A stretch of 64,000 nucleotides of DNA from Youxingia wuxianensis (GTDB lineage Bacteria; Bacillota; Clostridia; Oscillospirales; Ruminococcaceae). Each line of letters opens with the position of its first letter. Positions within the stretch are counted from its first letter, which is position 1. The stretch covers positions 62,001-126,000 of the forward strand of contig NZ_JACRTD010000008.1 in the NCBI RefSeq assembly GCF_014385085.1. Reading direction: 5' to 3'. Under the pieces are notes generated by a model, which was not told where the DNA came from, searched no databases, and worked only from the letters and a program-made list of their open reading frames with translations. The position numbers and the translations under genes were made by a program. Shown one piece after another: positions 17,463 through 25,263 of the stretch.

Positions 17463-18821
17463 TTATCGAAGGGTAATATCCTGAAGCCACCGAAAACGGA
17501 ATACCCGGACAGCGGAAATGAGGGTCTTCAGCACTTCGTCACACTTCAGCACTGCGTACACCGCCGGCGGGGTCCATCCCAGCTTGAATCCGGTTAGGAA
17601 ACCCAGCGGTATAGAAATGCACCACATGAAAATTACGTCTGCCACCAACACAAATTTGTTGTCTCCACCAGCCCGGAGGACCCCCATCATGGAAACTACC
17701 GCCATAGCTTGGAAGAATACAATAATAGAGCCCACGACGGTAAGCTGACTCACCAGCGTTTTTGTAGCCTCCGGAATATTCTGATAAAGTATCAGCATAA
17801 CCGGCCCCAGAGCCAACGTCAGCAGAGTGCCTATAACTCCCAGAAGCGCCCCTATGACCATAAAGGTAACCGAACGTTCCTTCGCCATCTCGTACTCGCC
17901 GGTACCAATGGTATTCCCGATAATAGTAGCCGTAGCGCTGCCCACGCCGAAAATAGATACCATTACCAGCTGGTTAAGAACAGAATAAATGCTGTTGGCC
18001 GCTACAAACTGAGTTCCCATCCGGCCAATGACAATAGACACCATCGTGCTTCCTACTACCCACAACATCTCGTTGCAGGTCACCGGCACCACCTGGGACA
18101 CATACATTTTATACAGATGTCGGTTGTTCGCCCGCAGGTCTTTCAGCCCAAACTTAACCTTATCCTCCACTTTAAATACATAGAAGGTAACTATTCCAAA
18201 TTCAAACATACGGGCAACGCAGGTGGCCAGAGCACCGCCACGCACCTCCATCCTTGGAGCGCCCAAATTGCCAAATATCAGTACCCAGTTTAGGAAAGTG
18301 TTCACTACCAGCGAAGTCAGATACACCACCACCGAAATTTTTACCGTGCCGATAGAACGCAGCTGCATAATGCCTGCGCTGGCAAGGGCATATAGGGGAT
18401 AGGAAAACCCGATAATCTGAAGGTACTGTATTCCGTACTCGATTACTCCCTGATCGGTGGTAAACACCGACATAAACTGTCCCGGTAAAAATAGCGCTAT
18501 ACAAGAACATAAAACCGACACCACCAGCAAAGTTTTATATGTAATGGACTGTATCCTGCGGATAATGCCCACGTCCCCTTTTCCCCAGTATTGGGCGGAG
18601 ATAACATTGGCGCCTCCCGCTACGCCAAAACAAATTTCCATTAAAATAAACCATAGTTGGTTCGCTATGGAAGTCGCCGACAGCTGCACTTCTCCCAATG
18701 CCCCTATCATAATGGTATCCATCATAGATACCATAAATGTAATCAGGTTCTGTAAAGCAACCGGCGCCGCAATCGCCACTAATGTTTTATAAAAAGTTCC
18801 ATCTCTAACAAAAAGTTTCAT
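17463..18821 (-). CDS. MATE-family efflux transporter
   Basis: 452 residues with about 12 membrane spans. N-terminal LVAIAAPVALQNLITFMVSM and MDTIMIGALGEVQLSATS are classic MATE signatures, mirrored in the second half by VIGRMGTQFVAANSI. MATE proteins export drugs or metabolites using Na+ or H+. Start at 18821 is preferred because GGGAGG lies just upstream; an ATG 15 bases earlier has no spaced ribosome site. Confidence 0.88.
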   Translation of the reverse strand: MKLFVRDGTFYKTLVAIAAPVALQNLITFMVSMMDTIMIGALGEVQLSATSIANQLWFILMEICFGVAGGANVISAQYWGKGDVGIIRRIQSITYKTLLVVSVLCSCIALFLPGQFMSVFTTDQGVIEYGIQYLQIIGFSYPLYALASAGIMQLRSIGTVKISVVVYLTSLVVNTFLNWVLIFGNLGAPRMEVRGGALATCVARMFEFGIVTFYVFKVEDKVKFGLKDLRANNRHLYKMYVSQVVPVTCNEMLWVVGSTMVSIVIGRMGTQFVAANSIYSVLNQLVMVSIFGVGSATATIIGNTIGTGEYEMAKERSVTFMVIGALLGVIGTLLTLALGPVMLILYQNIPEATKTLVSQLTVVGSIIVFFQAMAVVSMMGVLRAGGDNKFVLVADVIFMWCISIPLGFLTGFKLGWTPPAVYAVLKCDEVLKTLISAVRVFRFRWLQDITLR

Positions 18822-18874
18822 TGGTCCTCCCATCATCCCCCTGGAAGCGCCAAAGGCCTCCCGGTTTTGCTATA

Positions 18875-19711
18875 TCACTCCGTTTTTTCTACGGTCACTT
18901 TTTCAATCACAATCTCTTTTGAAGGTTTTCCTGTAGGGCTTCCCTGTTCATCCACCTCGCCGCTGTCATAGGAAGCAATTTTGTCCACTACATCCAGCCC
19001 TTCTATCACATAACCAAATTTCGTATAAGCGCCTGTATCCAGCGACCAATATCCACCGTATTTTTCATATAAATCCAGCGCCGCTTCTGGCCAGCCGCCT
19101 TCCAGCATCTTGTCCCGCAGCTCCGGCTGGGCTTGCAGCATTGGATTATAGCTGTCTCCCTGCACGATGAAGAACTGGCTTCCATTGGTGTTTAGTCCAT
19201 GGTTAGCCATAGCGATACAGCCTCGGAAATAAAATAGGTTCTCGGAAAATTCATTTTCAAACTCTTCTCCCCAGATGCTCTCTCCTCCGGTACCCGTTCC
19301 GGTAGGATCGCCTCCCTGAATCATAAATCCATCAATAATTCTGTGAAACGTTACTCCTTCGTAGTATCCTTTTTCAGCTAGCCCCACAAAATTTTCTACT
19401 GCTTTCGGAGCCTCATCCGGGAACAGACGCAGCTTGATTGTGCCTTCGGAAGTTTCCATTGTTACAATCACATCGTTCATATCTCCGTTTCCCTGGTACA
19501 TCTCTTCCATCAATGCAAGATGTTCTTCATAAGAGAGTTCCGGAACAGACGATTCCCGATCTTGCTCGTCTTGCGTGCTATTTTCTTGGGACGCCGCGCT
19601 CTGCGGTTGCGATGAACTAGATGAACTATTTGTATCCTTATTCCCATTGGAACAGGCAGTAACCGAAACTAGTACCAATGCCGCTAGTACGGCGGTTAAC
19701 AATCTTTTCAT
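18875..19711 (-). CDS. Cyclophilin-type peptidyl-prolyl isomerase lipoprotein
   Basis: 278 residues. Lipoprotein signal (MKRLLTAVLAALVLVSVTAC), a Ser/Gln-rich spacer, then a cyclophilin domain from about residue 80: FHRIIDGFMIQGGDP, GTGGESIWGEEFENE, SQFFIVQGDS. It would assist folding of secreted proteins on the outer face of the membrane. GGAGG precedes the ATG at 19711. Confidence 0.9.
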   Translation of the reverse strand: MKRLLTAVLAALVLVSVTACSNGNKDTNSSSSSSQPQSAASQENSTQDEQDRESSVPELSYEEHLALMEEMYQGNGDMNDVIVTMETSEGTIKLRLFPDEAPKAVENFVGLAEKGYYEGVTFHRIIDGFMIQGGDPTGTGTGGESIWGEEFENEFSENLFYFRGCIAMANHGLNTNGSQFFIVQGDSYNPMLQAQPELRDKMLEGGWPEAALDLYEKYGGYWSLDTGAYTKFGYVIEGLDVVDKIASYDSGEVDEQGSPTGKPSKEIVIEKVTVEKTE

Positions 19712-19833
19712 TTCTTCGTATCCTCCCATATGGTAATGAAATTTAGTATAACATATTTAAGTCAATTATACAATTATTTCCCATAGTCAAAGAAAATATT
19801 ATCATTTCCCAAAAACTTTTTCTTTTTTAGCTC

Positions 19834-19862
19834 TTGCGTTTTTTATAGAAATTTGATATACT
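19834..19862 (+). promoter_or_regulatory. Promoter of tRNA-Leu
   Basis: TTGCGT (19834-19839), 17-base spacer and TATACT (19857-19862), ending 14 bases before the mature tRNA 5' end. Confidence 0.65.
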
Positions 19863-19876
19863 GTTTAAGCGCCTAA

Positions 19877-19962
19877 GCCGGCGTGTCGGAATGGCAGACG
19901 AGGCGGACTCAAAATCCGTTGGTGGCAACATCGTGTGGGTTCAAGTCCCACCGCCGGCACCA
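19877..19962 (+). tRNA. tRNA-Leu (anticodon CAA)
   Basis: 86 bases including encoded CCA. Acceptor stem GCCGGCG pairs with CGCCGGC; the anticodon arm GCGGA-CTCAAAA-TCCGT carries CAA; a long variable arm (class II) and a T arm GTGGG-TTCAAGT-CCCAC are present. The prophage begins directly downstream of this gene, the usual place for integration. Confidence 0.95.
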
Positions 19963-19963
19963 T

Positions 19964-20022
19964 AACTGGACACCAGTTTTGATACAATGAGTATCGAAGC
20001 GGGTGTCCAGTTTCTTTTTGCA
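19964..20022 (+). terminator. Terminator after tRNA-Leu
   Basis: AACTGGACACC and GGTGTCCAGTTT flank a 22-base loop and are followed by CTTTTT. Whether it belongs to the host or marks the left phage end cannot be decided without the empty site. Confidence 0.65.
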
Positions 20023-20049
20023 AAAGCCCCTATTTGCAAGAGTTTTCCG

Positions 20050-20179
20050 ATACCTTTTAACGATAACAGGCTCTACGGTGATTCTGAAATGGTCACCGTG
20101 GAGCCTTTTCCGTTTTACCCCTCTATACCATTTAACGAAAGGTCTGTGGGGTGTGCATTTTGAGCCAAGGGGTGTGCAT
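20050..20179. repeat. Paired direct repeats at the left phage end
   Basis: ATACCTTTTAACGA (20050-20063) recurs as ATACCATTTAACGA (20125-20138), flanking the hairpin GGCTCTACGGTGA/TCACCGTGGAGCC. GGGGTGTGCAT occurs twice (20148-20158 and 20169-20179). They lie between the tRNA and the recombinase genes, where attachment-site or recombinase-binding elements are expected; the function is inferred. Confidence 0.4.
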
Positions 20180-20196
20180 CTTTTAATTATTCCTCG

Positions 20197-20229
20197 GCAA
20201 AGAAAAAAGCCGGAGCAGTTACGCTCCGA
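20197..20229 (-). terminator. Terminator of recombinase cassette
   Basis: On the minus strand CGGAGC-gtaact-GCTCCG is followed by GCTTTTTTCTTT. The stem contains the stop codon of the first-listed recombinase. Confidence 0.8.
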
Positions 20230-21799
20230 CCTTGATTTCCGTGCCGTTCTGGAAAACAAATGTGATTTGTCCATCCTTGTGAACAATGGCCTTTTCAATC
20301 ATCACCGTCCAGATGGTGTCGTTCCAGTCATGCATCACTTCCTGCTGTTTCTTGAGGGTACGGATGTAAAGTGCCATCTTTTTGTCCTGTTGGCTTCGGG
20401 CGGTGCGTAGGCTTTGCAACCGCTCCAGTTCCGCAGCCGCCTTCTCGTACCGTTCGGTGAGGGCTTCGTACTTTTTGAGGTAGGCTTCCTGGGACTGTGC
20501 CGTGGATGCGTTTTCCTTGACTGCCGCTTTGACCAGTTCGGCAACCACCTGGGTCTCTTCAAGCTGCCGTTCAATATCGGCATCCAGTGTTCCAAAATCC
20601 ATCAGCCGCGCACGCCACGCTTCACACTGCTTAATGATCTGCACCCGATCCTGCATCATCAGATTGTAGGCTTTTATGAAAAGCCGCTGTATGGTTTCGT
20701 TGTCCACCACGGGAGTGTGGCAGCGTTCCTCGTTTGCAAATTTGCCGTTGCACTGCCAAATGGTGCGGCGGTACTGGTCAGTGGAGTGCCATACCTTGGG
20801 ACCGAAGAAGGCACCGCAATCCTCGCAGACCAGTTTGGCAGAAAGGACGCTTTTGCCGCTGTAGGCTTTGCCCAGGGTCTTCCGTCTGGCAAACTCCGCC
20901 TGCACCTGCTCCCATTCGTCCGGCTCAATGATGGCGGGATGACTGCCCGTCACATAATACTGTGGGACTTCACCCTCGTTGGGCTTCATTTTCTTTTCCA
21001 GAAAATCTACCGTGAATTTCTTCTGGAGCAGTGCATCACCCTTGTATTTCTCATTCTGAAGGATACTGGTGATCGTGGTCTTGCTCCATGTCTGCTTGCC
21101 GCCCGGTGACGGGATGCCCAATTCCTCCAGATACTTGCAGATGCCTGCCTGGGTCTTGCCCTCAAGGAAAAGTCCGTAAATCAGCTTTACAACCCTTGCT
21201 TCGCTTTCGACAACCGCAGGCCGTCCGTCCTCGCCCTTTTCGTAGCCGAGGAAGCGTTTGTACGGCAGATGCACTTTGCCATCGGAGAAGCTCTTGCGCT
21301 GTCCCCAGGTGATGTTTTCGGAAATGCTGCGGCTTTCTTCCTGCGCCAGTGAGGACATGATGGTGATGAGCAATTCACCCTTGCCGTCAAAGGTGTAGAT
21401 GCCCTCTTTTTCAAAGTAGCACTCCACGCCGTTCTCTTTCAGCTTTCGGATGGTGACCAGGCTGTCGACCGTATTTCTCGCAAATCGGCTGACCGACTTG
21501 GTAACAATGAGGTCAATCTGACCGTCAAGGGCATCGGTGATCATCTCTTTGAACCCTTCACGGCGCTTGGTGTTAGTGCCGGAAATGCCCTCGTCCGTGT
21601 AGACTTTTACGAACTCCCATTCCGGCTTTGACTGTATGAACTTGGTGTAATAATCAACCTGCGCCTCATAACTGGTGAACTGCTCATCGCTGTCGGTGGA
21701 AACACGGGCGTATCCGGCGACACGTCTTTTCCGTGCTGCTACCGAAGGCAGGTGCGTCAGTGGGTTTATGGTTGCGGGTATCATTGTAACTTTAGGCAT
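20219..21799 (-). CDS. Large serine recombinase (phage integrase type)
   Basis: 526 residues. The N-terminal resolvase domain has the catalytic serine in RRVAGYARVSTDSDEQF and the QEESRSISENITWG helix. A recombinase domain with GIPSPGGKQTWSKTTI follows near residue 230, then a zinc-ribbon-like region (CEDCGAFF...CNGKFANEERC) and a C-terminal coiled coil (about 420-480). It catalyses site-specific integration or excision. Its ATG overlaps the end of the second recombinase gene, so both are made together. AAGGAGG precedes the start. Confidence 0.92.
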   Translation of the reverse strand: MPKVTMIPATINPLTHLPSVAARKRRVAGYARVSTDSDEQFTSYEAQVDYYTKFIQSKPEWEFVKVYTDEGISGTNTKRREGFKEMITDALDGQIDLIVTKSVSRFARNTVDSLVTIRKLKENGVECYFEKEGIYTFDGKGELLITIMSSLAQEESRSISENITWGQRKSFSDGKVHLPYKRFLGYEKGEDGRPAVVESEARVVKLIYGLFLEGKTQAGICKYLEELGIPSPGGKQTWSKTTITSILQNEKYKGDALLQKKFTVDFLEKKMKPNEGEVPQYYVTGSHPAIIEPDEWEQVQAEFARRKTLGKAYSGKSVLSAKLVCEDCGAFFGPKVWHSTDQYRRTIWQCNGKFANEERCHTPVVDNETIQRLFIKAYNLMMQDRVQIIKQCEAWRARLMDFGTLDADIERQLEETQVVAELVKAAVKENASTAQSQEAYLKKYEALTERYEKAAAELERLQSLRTARSQQDKKMALYIRTLKKQQEVMHDWNDTIWTVMIEKAIVHKDGQITFVFQNGTEIKVGA

Positions 21800-23093
21800 T
21801 CTGGTTCCTCCTTTCCAGGGCTTTCTGACGGGCGGTTGCCTTCATCTCGTCCGTCCAACTTTGACTGCGTGAGCGGTCTTTCCATTTCCGTGTGACTTCC
21901 GAGCCGTCATAGAAGCGGAAAGTCAATACATTTTCATTGCAGACCAGTATGCTCTTTATAAGCCTGCGGAGTAATTCCTCTGAAAAATCCACCTGCCCAA
22001 GCACTTCTGCGGTCACTGCCTGCAGGGTTTCTTCGGGGATCTGCTTGGAAGCACAGGCGGCTTTGCCCATTGAATTGAAGGTGCCGCAGACCCAGACGGG
22101 GCCCGTTTTCGTGACCTTGCGCCGATAGTTCTTTCCGCAACCGTCACAGACCAGAAGGCTTGTGAACGGGTATGTTTTCTTGGGTGTTGGCTTCTTGATG
22201 AACCGAGCCGCCCGTCGTGCTTTTTCTGCCTGCACCGCCTGGAAGGTCTCCATGTCGATAATGGCATCGTGGGCATCCTCTGCGTGGTACTTCGGAAGTT
22301 CGCCGTTGTTAACGATGGTCTTTTTGGTAATGTGGTTCTCACGGAAGGTCTTCTGTAAAATCAGATTTCCCGTATAGGTGTAATTGCTGAGTATCTTGGA
22401 AATCACTGATTGACCCCATTGCTTTCCGAAGCGTGACGGGATGCCATCCTCATTCAGCCGTTTGGCAATGGCAAGGTAGCCATCGCCGGAAAGGTACTCA
22501 TCATAAATGCGGCGGACAAGGTCTGCTTCCTCTGGGATGATCTCGTACCGACCGTTCTTCAGCCGATATCCGAGCATGGCCCCGTTCCAGGGCATCCCTT
22601 CCTCGAAGTTCCTCTTGATACGCCATTTCTGGTTCTCACTTGCGGAGCGGCTTTCTTCCTGCGCGTAGGACGCCAGAATGGTCATCATCAGTTCGCCGTC
22701 ACCGCTCATGGTGTGGATGTTCTGCTCCTCAAAGAAAATGTCCACCTCCCAGGCTTTGAAATCACGAACGGTCTGCAAAAGTGTGACCGTATTTCGCGCA
22801 AAGCGGGAGATGGACTTGGTTATCACCATATCGATTTTTCCGGCACGGCAGTCAGCGATCAGTCTCTGAAAATCTGCTCTGGATTCCTTGGTGCCGGTCT
22901 TGGCTTCATCGGCGTACACGCCAACATAGAGCCAGTCATCGTGATTCTGGATGAGGTCGCTGTAATAGCTGACCTGTGCGGACAGCGAGTGGAACATGGC
23001 ATCTTTGCCGCTCGACACACGGGCATAGGCTGCAACTCGCTTTTTCTGTTCCAGTTTCGGTGGTTTTGGTACAATGGTTATTGCTCTTGGCAT
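21792..23093 (-). CDS. Second large serine recombinase
   Basis: 433 residues. Resolvase domain with KRVAAYARVSSGKDAMFHS (catalytic Ser), SRFARNTVTLLQ and QEESRSASENQKWR; recombinase domain with GIPSRFGKQWGQSVI; zinc ribbon (CDGCGKNYRR...CGTFNSMGKAAC). It is shorter at the C-terminus than its neighbour and lacks the long coiled coil. Tandem serine recombinases are common in Clostridia phages and transposons; whether both are needed or one provides direction is not known here. Confidence 0.9.
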   Translation of the reverse strand: MPRAITIVPKPPKLEQKKRVAAYARVSSGKDAMFHSLSAQVSYYSDLIQNHDDWLYVGVYADEAKTGTKESRADFQRLIADCRAGKIDMVITKSISRFARNTVTLLQTVRDFKAWEVDIFFEEQNIHTMSGDGELMMTILASYAQEESRSASENQKWRIKRNFEEGMPWNGAMLGYRLKNGRYEIIPEEADLVRRIYDEYLSGDGYLAIAKRLNEDGIPSRFGKQWGQSVISKILSNYTYTGNLILQKTFRENHITKKTIVNNGELPKYHAEDAHDAIIDMETFQAVQAEKARRAARFIKKPTPKKTYPFTSLLVCDGCGKNYRRKVTKTGPVWVCGTFNSMGKAACASKQIPEETLQAVTAEVLGQVDFSEELLRRLIKSILVCNENVLTFRFYDGSEVTRKWKDRSRSQSWTDEMKATARQKALERRNQNA

Positions 23094-23314
23094 TTTGTCA
23101 CCTCCTCGTAGTGTGACATATTACCTCTGAAACCACTATATATCAAGTCAATCCCGCGATATAAACTACACGAAGATATTCCAAATTCCTCGCGCTGCAT
23201 TGTATCAATTATGGCGTAATCTTCCGGGGTTATAATCCCCAACGACAGCATCCGTTTTGCCTGGAGCATGGATGCCAAGTAGTCTTCCAGTCTGGCACGA
23301 TAGGCATCAGTCAC
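23078..23314 (-). CDS. Small recombinase-associated SHOCT-like protein
   Basis: 78 residues from the GTG at 23314, which overlaps the stop of the zinc-finger gene upstream (GTGACTGA). The core YLASMLQAKRMLSLGIITPEDY is a short helical pair like a SHOCT domain, followed by a tail with IDLIYSGFRGNMSH. It overlaps the second recombinase start by 16 bases. Such proteins sit beside serine recombinases in Clostridia elements; function unknown. The FRGNM tail recurs as relics elsewhere in this phage. Confidence 0.7.
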   Translation of the reverse strand: MTDAYRARLEDYLASMLQAKRMLSLGIITPEDYAIIDTMQREEFGISSCSLYRGIDLIYSGFRGNMSHYEEVTKCQEQ

Positions 23315-23708
23315 AGCAGCCACACTCCTCTCCGAAGCGGTCGGCAATGTAGCAGCCGTGGCTACAATATTTACGCTCTTTATTACCATACGCAGTGAAT
23401 GGCTTACCACAGTGGGCGCAGGTGTAAGCATAAACCGCTTTCCGATCCACGCAGTCTGGGTGGCTGTTCCACCAGGCAGTCCGGCAAGTGTCCGAGCAGA
23501 ACTTTCTGGGCTTCTGCTTGGGAACGATTTTTATCAACTTTCCGCACTGTTTGCAGGCAACCGTATTCTTCGCTGTATCGCCCAGACCGTTTCGGCGGCA
23601 GAATGAGCGTACTGTATTATCTGAAATACCGAGCATTTCACCGATTTTTACATAGCTGATGCCTTGTAAACGCAAGGTTTTTATTCGTTCTTTCTGCAAA
23701 TCCGTCAT
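23307..23708 (-). CDS. HTH plus double zinc-finger protein of recombinase cassette
   Basis: 133 residues. N-terminal sigma-like helix-turn-helix (QGISYVKIGEMLGISDNTV, residues about 15-33), then two Cys-rich modules: CKQCGKLI...CSDTCRTAWW and CAHCGKPF...CSHGCYIADR. It probably binds DNA; it may regulate the recombinases, with which it is co-transcribed. Start at 23708 has GGAGG eight bases upstream. The open frame extends upstream through the conserved leader 23738-23782. Confidence 0.75.
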   Translation of the reverse strand: MTDLQKERIKTLRLQGISYVKIGEMLGISDNTVRSFCRRNGLGDTAKNTVACKQCGKLIKIVPKQKPRKFCSDTCRTAWWNSHPDCVDRKAVYAYTCAHCGKPFTAYGNKERKYCSHGCYIADRFGEECGCCD

Positions 23709-23737
23709 AGTGGGTTCCTCCAATCCGAGGGGCTTCC

Positions 23738-23782
23738 TCACTACCCACTGGAGGTGAAAACGGCATTTGAACAGAAAAACAG
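23738..23782 (-). promoter_or_regulatory. Conserved leader motif, copy A
   Basis: Minus strand: TGTTCAAA, six to nine variable bases, then TCACCTCCAGTGGGTAGTG. Closely similar blocks occur at 54915-54957 and 59338-59385, each upstream of a start codon. Here AGTGGGT pairs with ACCCACT immediately before the ATG of the zinc-finger gene, and CCTCCA can pair with its ribosome site TGGAGG. A translational control role is inferred. Confidence 0.5.
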
Positions 23783-23783
23783 C

Positions 23784-23828
23784 AAAAAAATAAGCCCACC
23801 GAAGAGAAATTATCTCCTCGATGGGCTT
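23784..23828 (-). terminator. Terminator of the phage late operon
   Basis: AAGCCCATCGAGGAG and CTCTTCGGTGGGCTT form a 15-bp stem with two mismatches, followed on the minus strand by ATTTTTTTGC. It follows the amidase stop by about six bases and abuts leader copy A. Confidence 0.9.
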
Positions 23829-23833
23829 CGTGG

Positions 23834-24790
23834 TTAGTTGGGGATCTTCAGCTTCCAACCGCTGTAGATGACATTGGACTTCAGACCGTTGAGGGTCTTG
23901 ATTTCAGGGTATCTGCTGCCTTTGCCAAGATACAGGGCGGCAATGTCCCATAGGGTATCTCCCTTAACTACCGTATGGATGCGGTAGTCAGCAGTGCCGG
24001 AGTCGGTTGCATCATCCACAGGATAGATGGCAACACCATCATTGGTGAAAACATGAGTGCCGGGGTTCTTATCCGCAGCCGCCTTTGCATTGGCGAGGAC
24101 GCGGTAAGCACCCACCTGGGACTTGCTGTCCTTCCAGGCTTTACGCACACGGTAATAGCCGGAAGTCAGCTTTTCAGGATAGGTCACCACAGGCTCGGCA
24201 GTGTCTTCTGTGTTCTCATTGGTATCGGCAGCAAGCAGAGCCTTGACCTTGGCACGAAAGGTATCCATGCTCTTGCCATGCTTTGGGAACCAGTGCATCA
24301 CATCACCGTGGTTGGATGCGACACCCTGCTTGTAGCCCTCGGAGTGACAGATGATATTCTGCTCGGTGAGACCATACTCCTTGCAGAGGTAGGCACAAAG
24401 TTCAACGGCCTCACGGTACACCTTCTGGAAATAGGTGTAATCCGTAAGACCGTCCTCGCAGATTTCAAAGCCGATATGGGTGTTGTTGGCGCTGCCTCCG
24501 GCGTGCCATCCACGGTGATTCCACGGAAGTGTCTGGTATGTGGCAATGGTGCCGTCTGCCAGTTTGCCGATGAAAGCGTGGACGCAGACTTCTCTGCCGC
24601 CGGGGTGATAGGTGTTCCAGTGATTGCCGTACTGGTTTTCACCGAGCAGACCGTCATTGGGACCCACATAGCGTTTCAGATTGGGGTTGTTCGCCCCGGT
24701 GGAATGAACCATAATGCCCTTGACGGTGATGGTTCTGCCTGCCTTATAGCAAGCGTTTTCTGTAAGAATCAGCTTATGCAGATTCATCAT
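23834..24790 (-). CDS. Endolysin: N-acetylmuramoyl-L-alanine amidase with LysM
   Basis: 318 residues. Amidase_2-type domain at residues 1-170 (VKGIMVHSTGANNPNL, PWNHRGWHAGG, HIGFEICEDGL, ICHSEGYKQG; zinc His/Cys-type ligands). A middle YYRVRKAWKDSKSQVGAY repeat resembles a SPOR/LysM-like linker. The C-terminal LysM is HTVVKGDTLWDIAALYLG. It cuts peptidoglycan at host lysis. GGAGGTG precedes the ATG pair at 24790/24787. It overlaps the holin gene end by 17 bases. Confidence 0.92.
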   Translation of the reverse strand: MMNLHKLILTENACYKAGRTITVKGIMVHSTGANNPNLKRYVGPNDGLLGENQYGNHWNTYHPGGREVCVHAFIGKLADGTIATYQTLPWNHRGWHAGGSANNTHIGFEICEDGLTDYTYFQKVYREAVELCAYLCKEYGLTEQNIICHSEGYKQGVASNHGDVMHWFPKHGKSMDTFRAKVKALLAADTNENTEDTAEPVVTYPEKLTSGYYRVRKAWKDSKSQVGAYRVLANAKAAADKNPGTHVFTNDGVAIYPVDDATDSGTADYRIHTVVKGDTLWDIAALYLGKGSRYPEIKTLNGLKSNVIYSGWKLKIPN

Positions 24791-25193
24791 CGTCACCTCC
24801 TCGCTCGTGAAGCTGCTCCAGGACTTCCTTCAGCTTTTCAGGGATAGGCAGTCCCAGATGGGCAGAGTTCTCCAGAATGCTGACACCCTCATTGGACAGG
24901 TAGAAGAAAATGACTGCGGTTCGCAGCACTCCACCCTGGCCGAGGACATAGACATCCACAATGTTGCCGATGCCCACAAGAGTGAAAATCAGCACCTTGC
25001 GGCAGATGCCTTTGAAGCCGATGGAACTGGAGAGGTTCTTGTCAGTGATGGCGCACATGACGCCGGTGATGTAGTCGATCACCGTAAAGGCGATCAGCGC
25101 ATACAGGAAGCCGTCCACACCGCCCAGGAACCATCCAAGGAAGCCGCCGAAAGCGGTGAATGCGATCTGAATGCCAGACCAGATTTGTTTCAT
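24774..25193 (-). CDS. Phage holin (toxin-secretion/phage-lysis family)
   Basis: 139 residues with two to three hydrophobic segments. It contains FLGWFLGGVDGFLYALIAFT and DYITGVMCAITDKNLSSSIG, a signature of the phage_holin_4/Cph1 family. It forms holes in the membrane so that the endolysin reaches the wall. Start 25193 has GGAGG eight bases upstream. Confidence 0.92.
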   Translation of the reverse strand: MKQIWSGIQIAFTAFGGFLGWFLGGVDGFLYALIAFTVIDYITGVMCAITDKNLSSSIGFKGICRKVLIFTLVGIGNIVDVYVLGQGGVLRTAVIFFYLSNEGVSILENSAHLGLPIPEKLKEVLEQLHERGGDDDESA

Positions 25194-25223
25194 AGCGTTA
25201 TCCTCCATTTCGTTTTAATTATG

Positions 25224-25258
25224 CAAAAGGGCCTCTGCCACGACAGCAGAAGCCCTAT
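25224..25258 (-). terminator. Hairpin between tail fibre and holin genes
   Basis: AGGGCtTCTGC and GCAGAgGCCCT pair across a short loop, followed by TTTTGC on the minus strand. It is a weak terminator or processing site just after the GH18 tail protein. Confidence 0.5.
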
Positions 25259-25263
25259 GTGCC

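Noticed and set aside
19909..20298. Minus-strand frame ending WDLNPHDVATNGF
   Set aside because: It is the antisense of tRNA-Leu, a well-known spurious protein tail.
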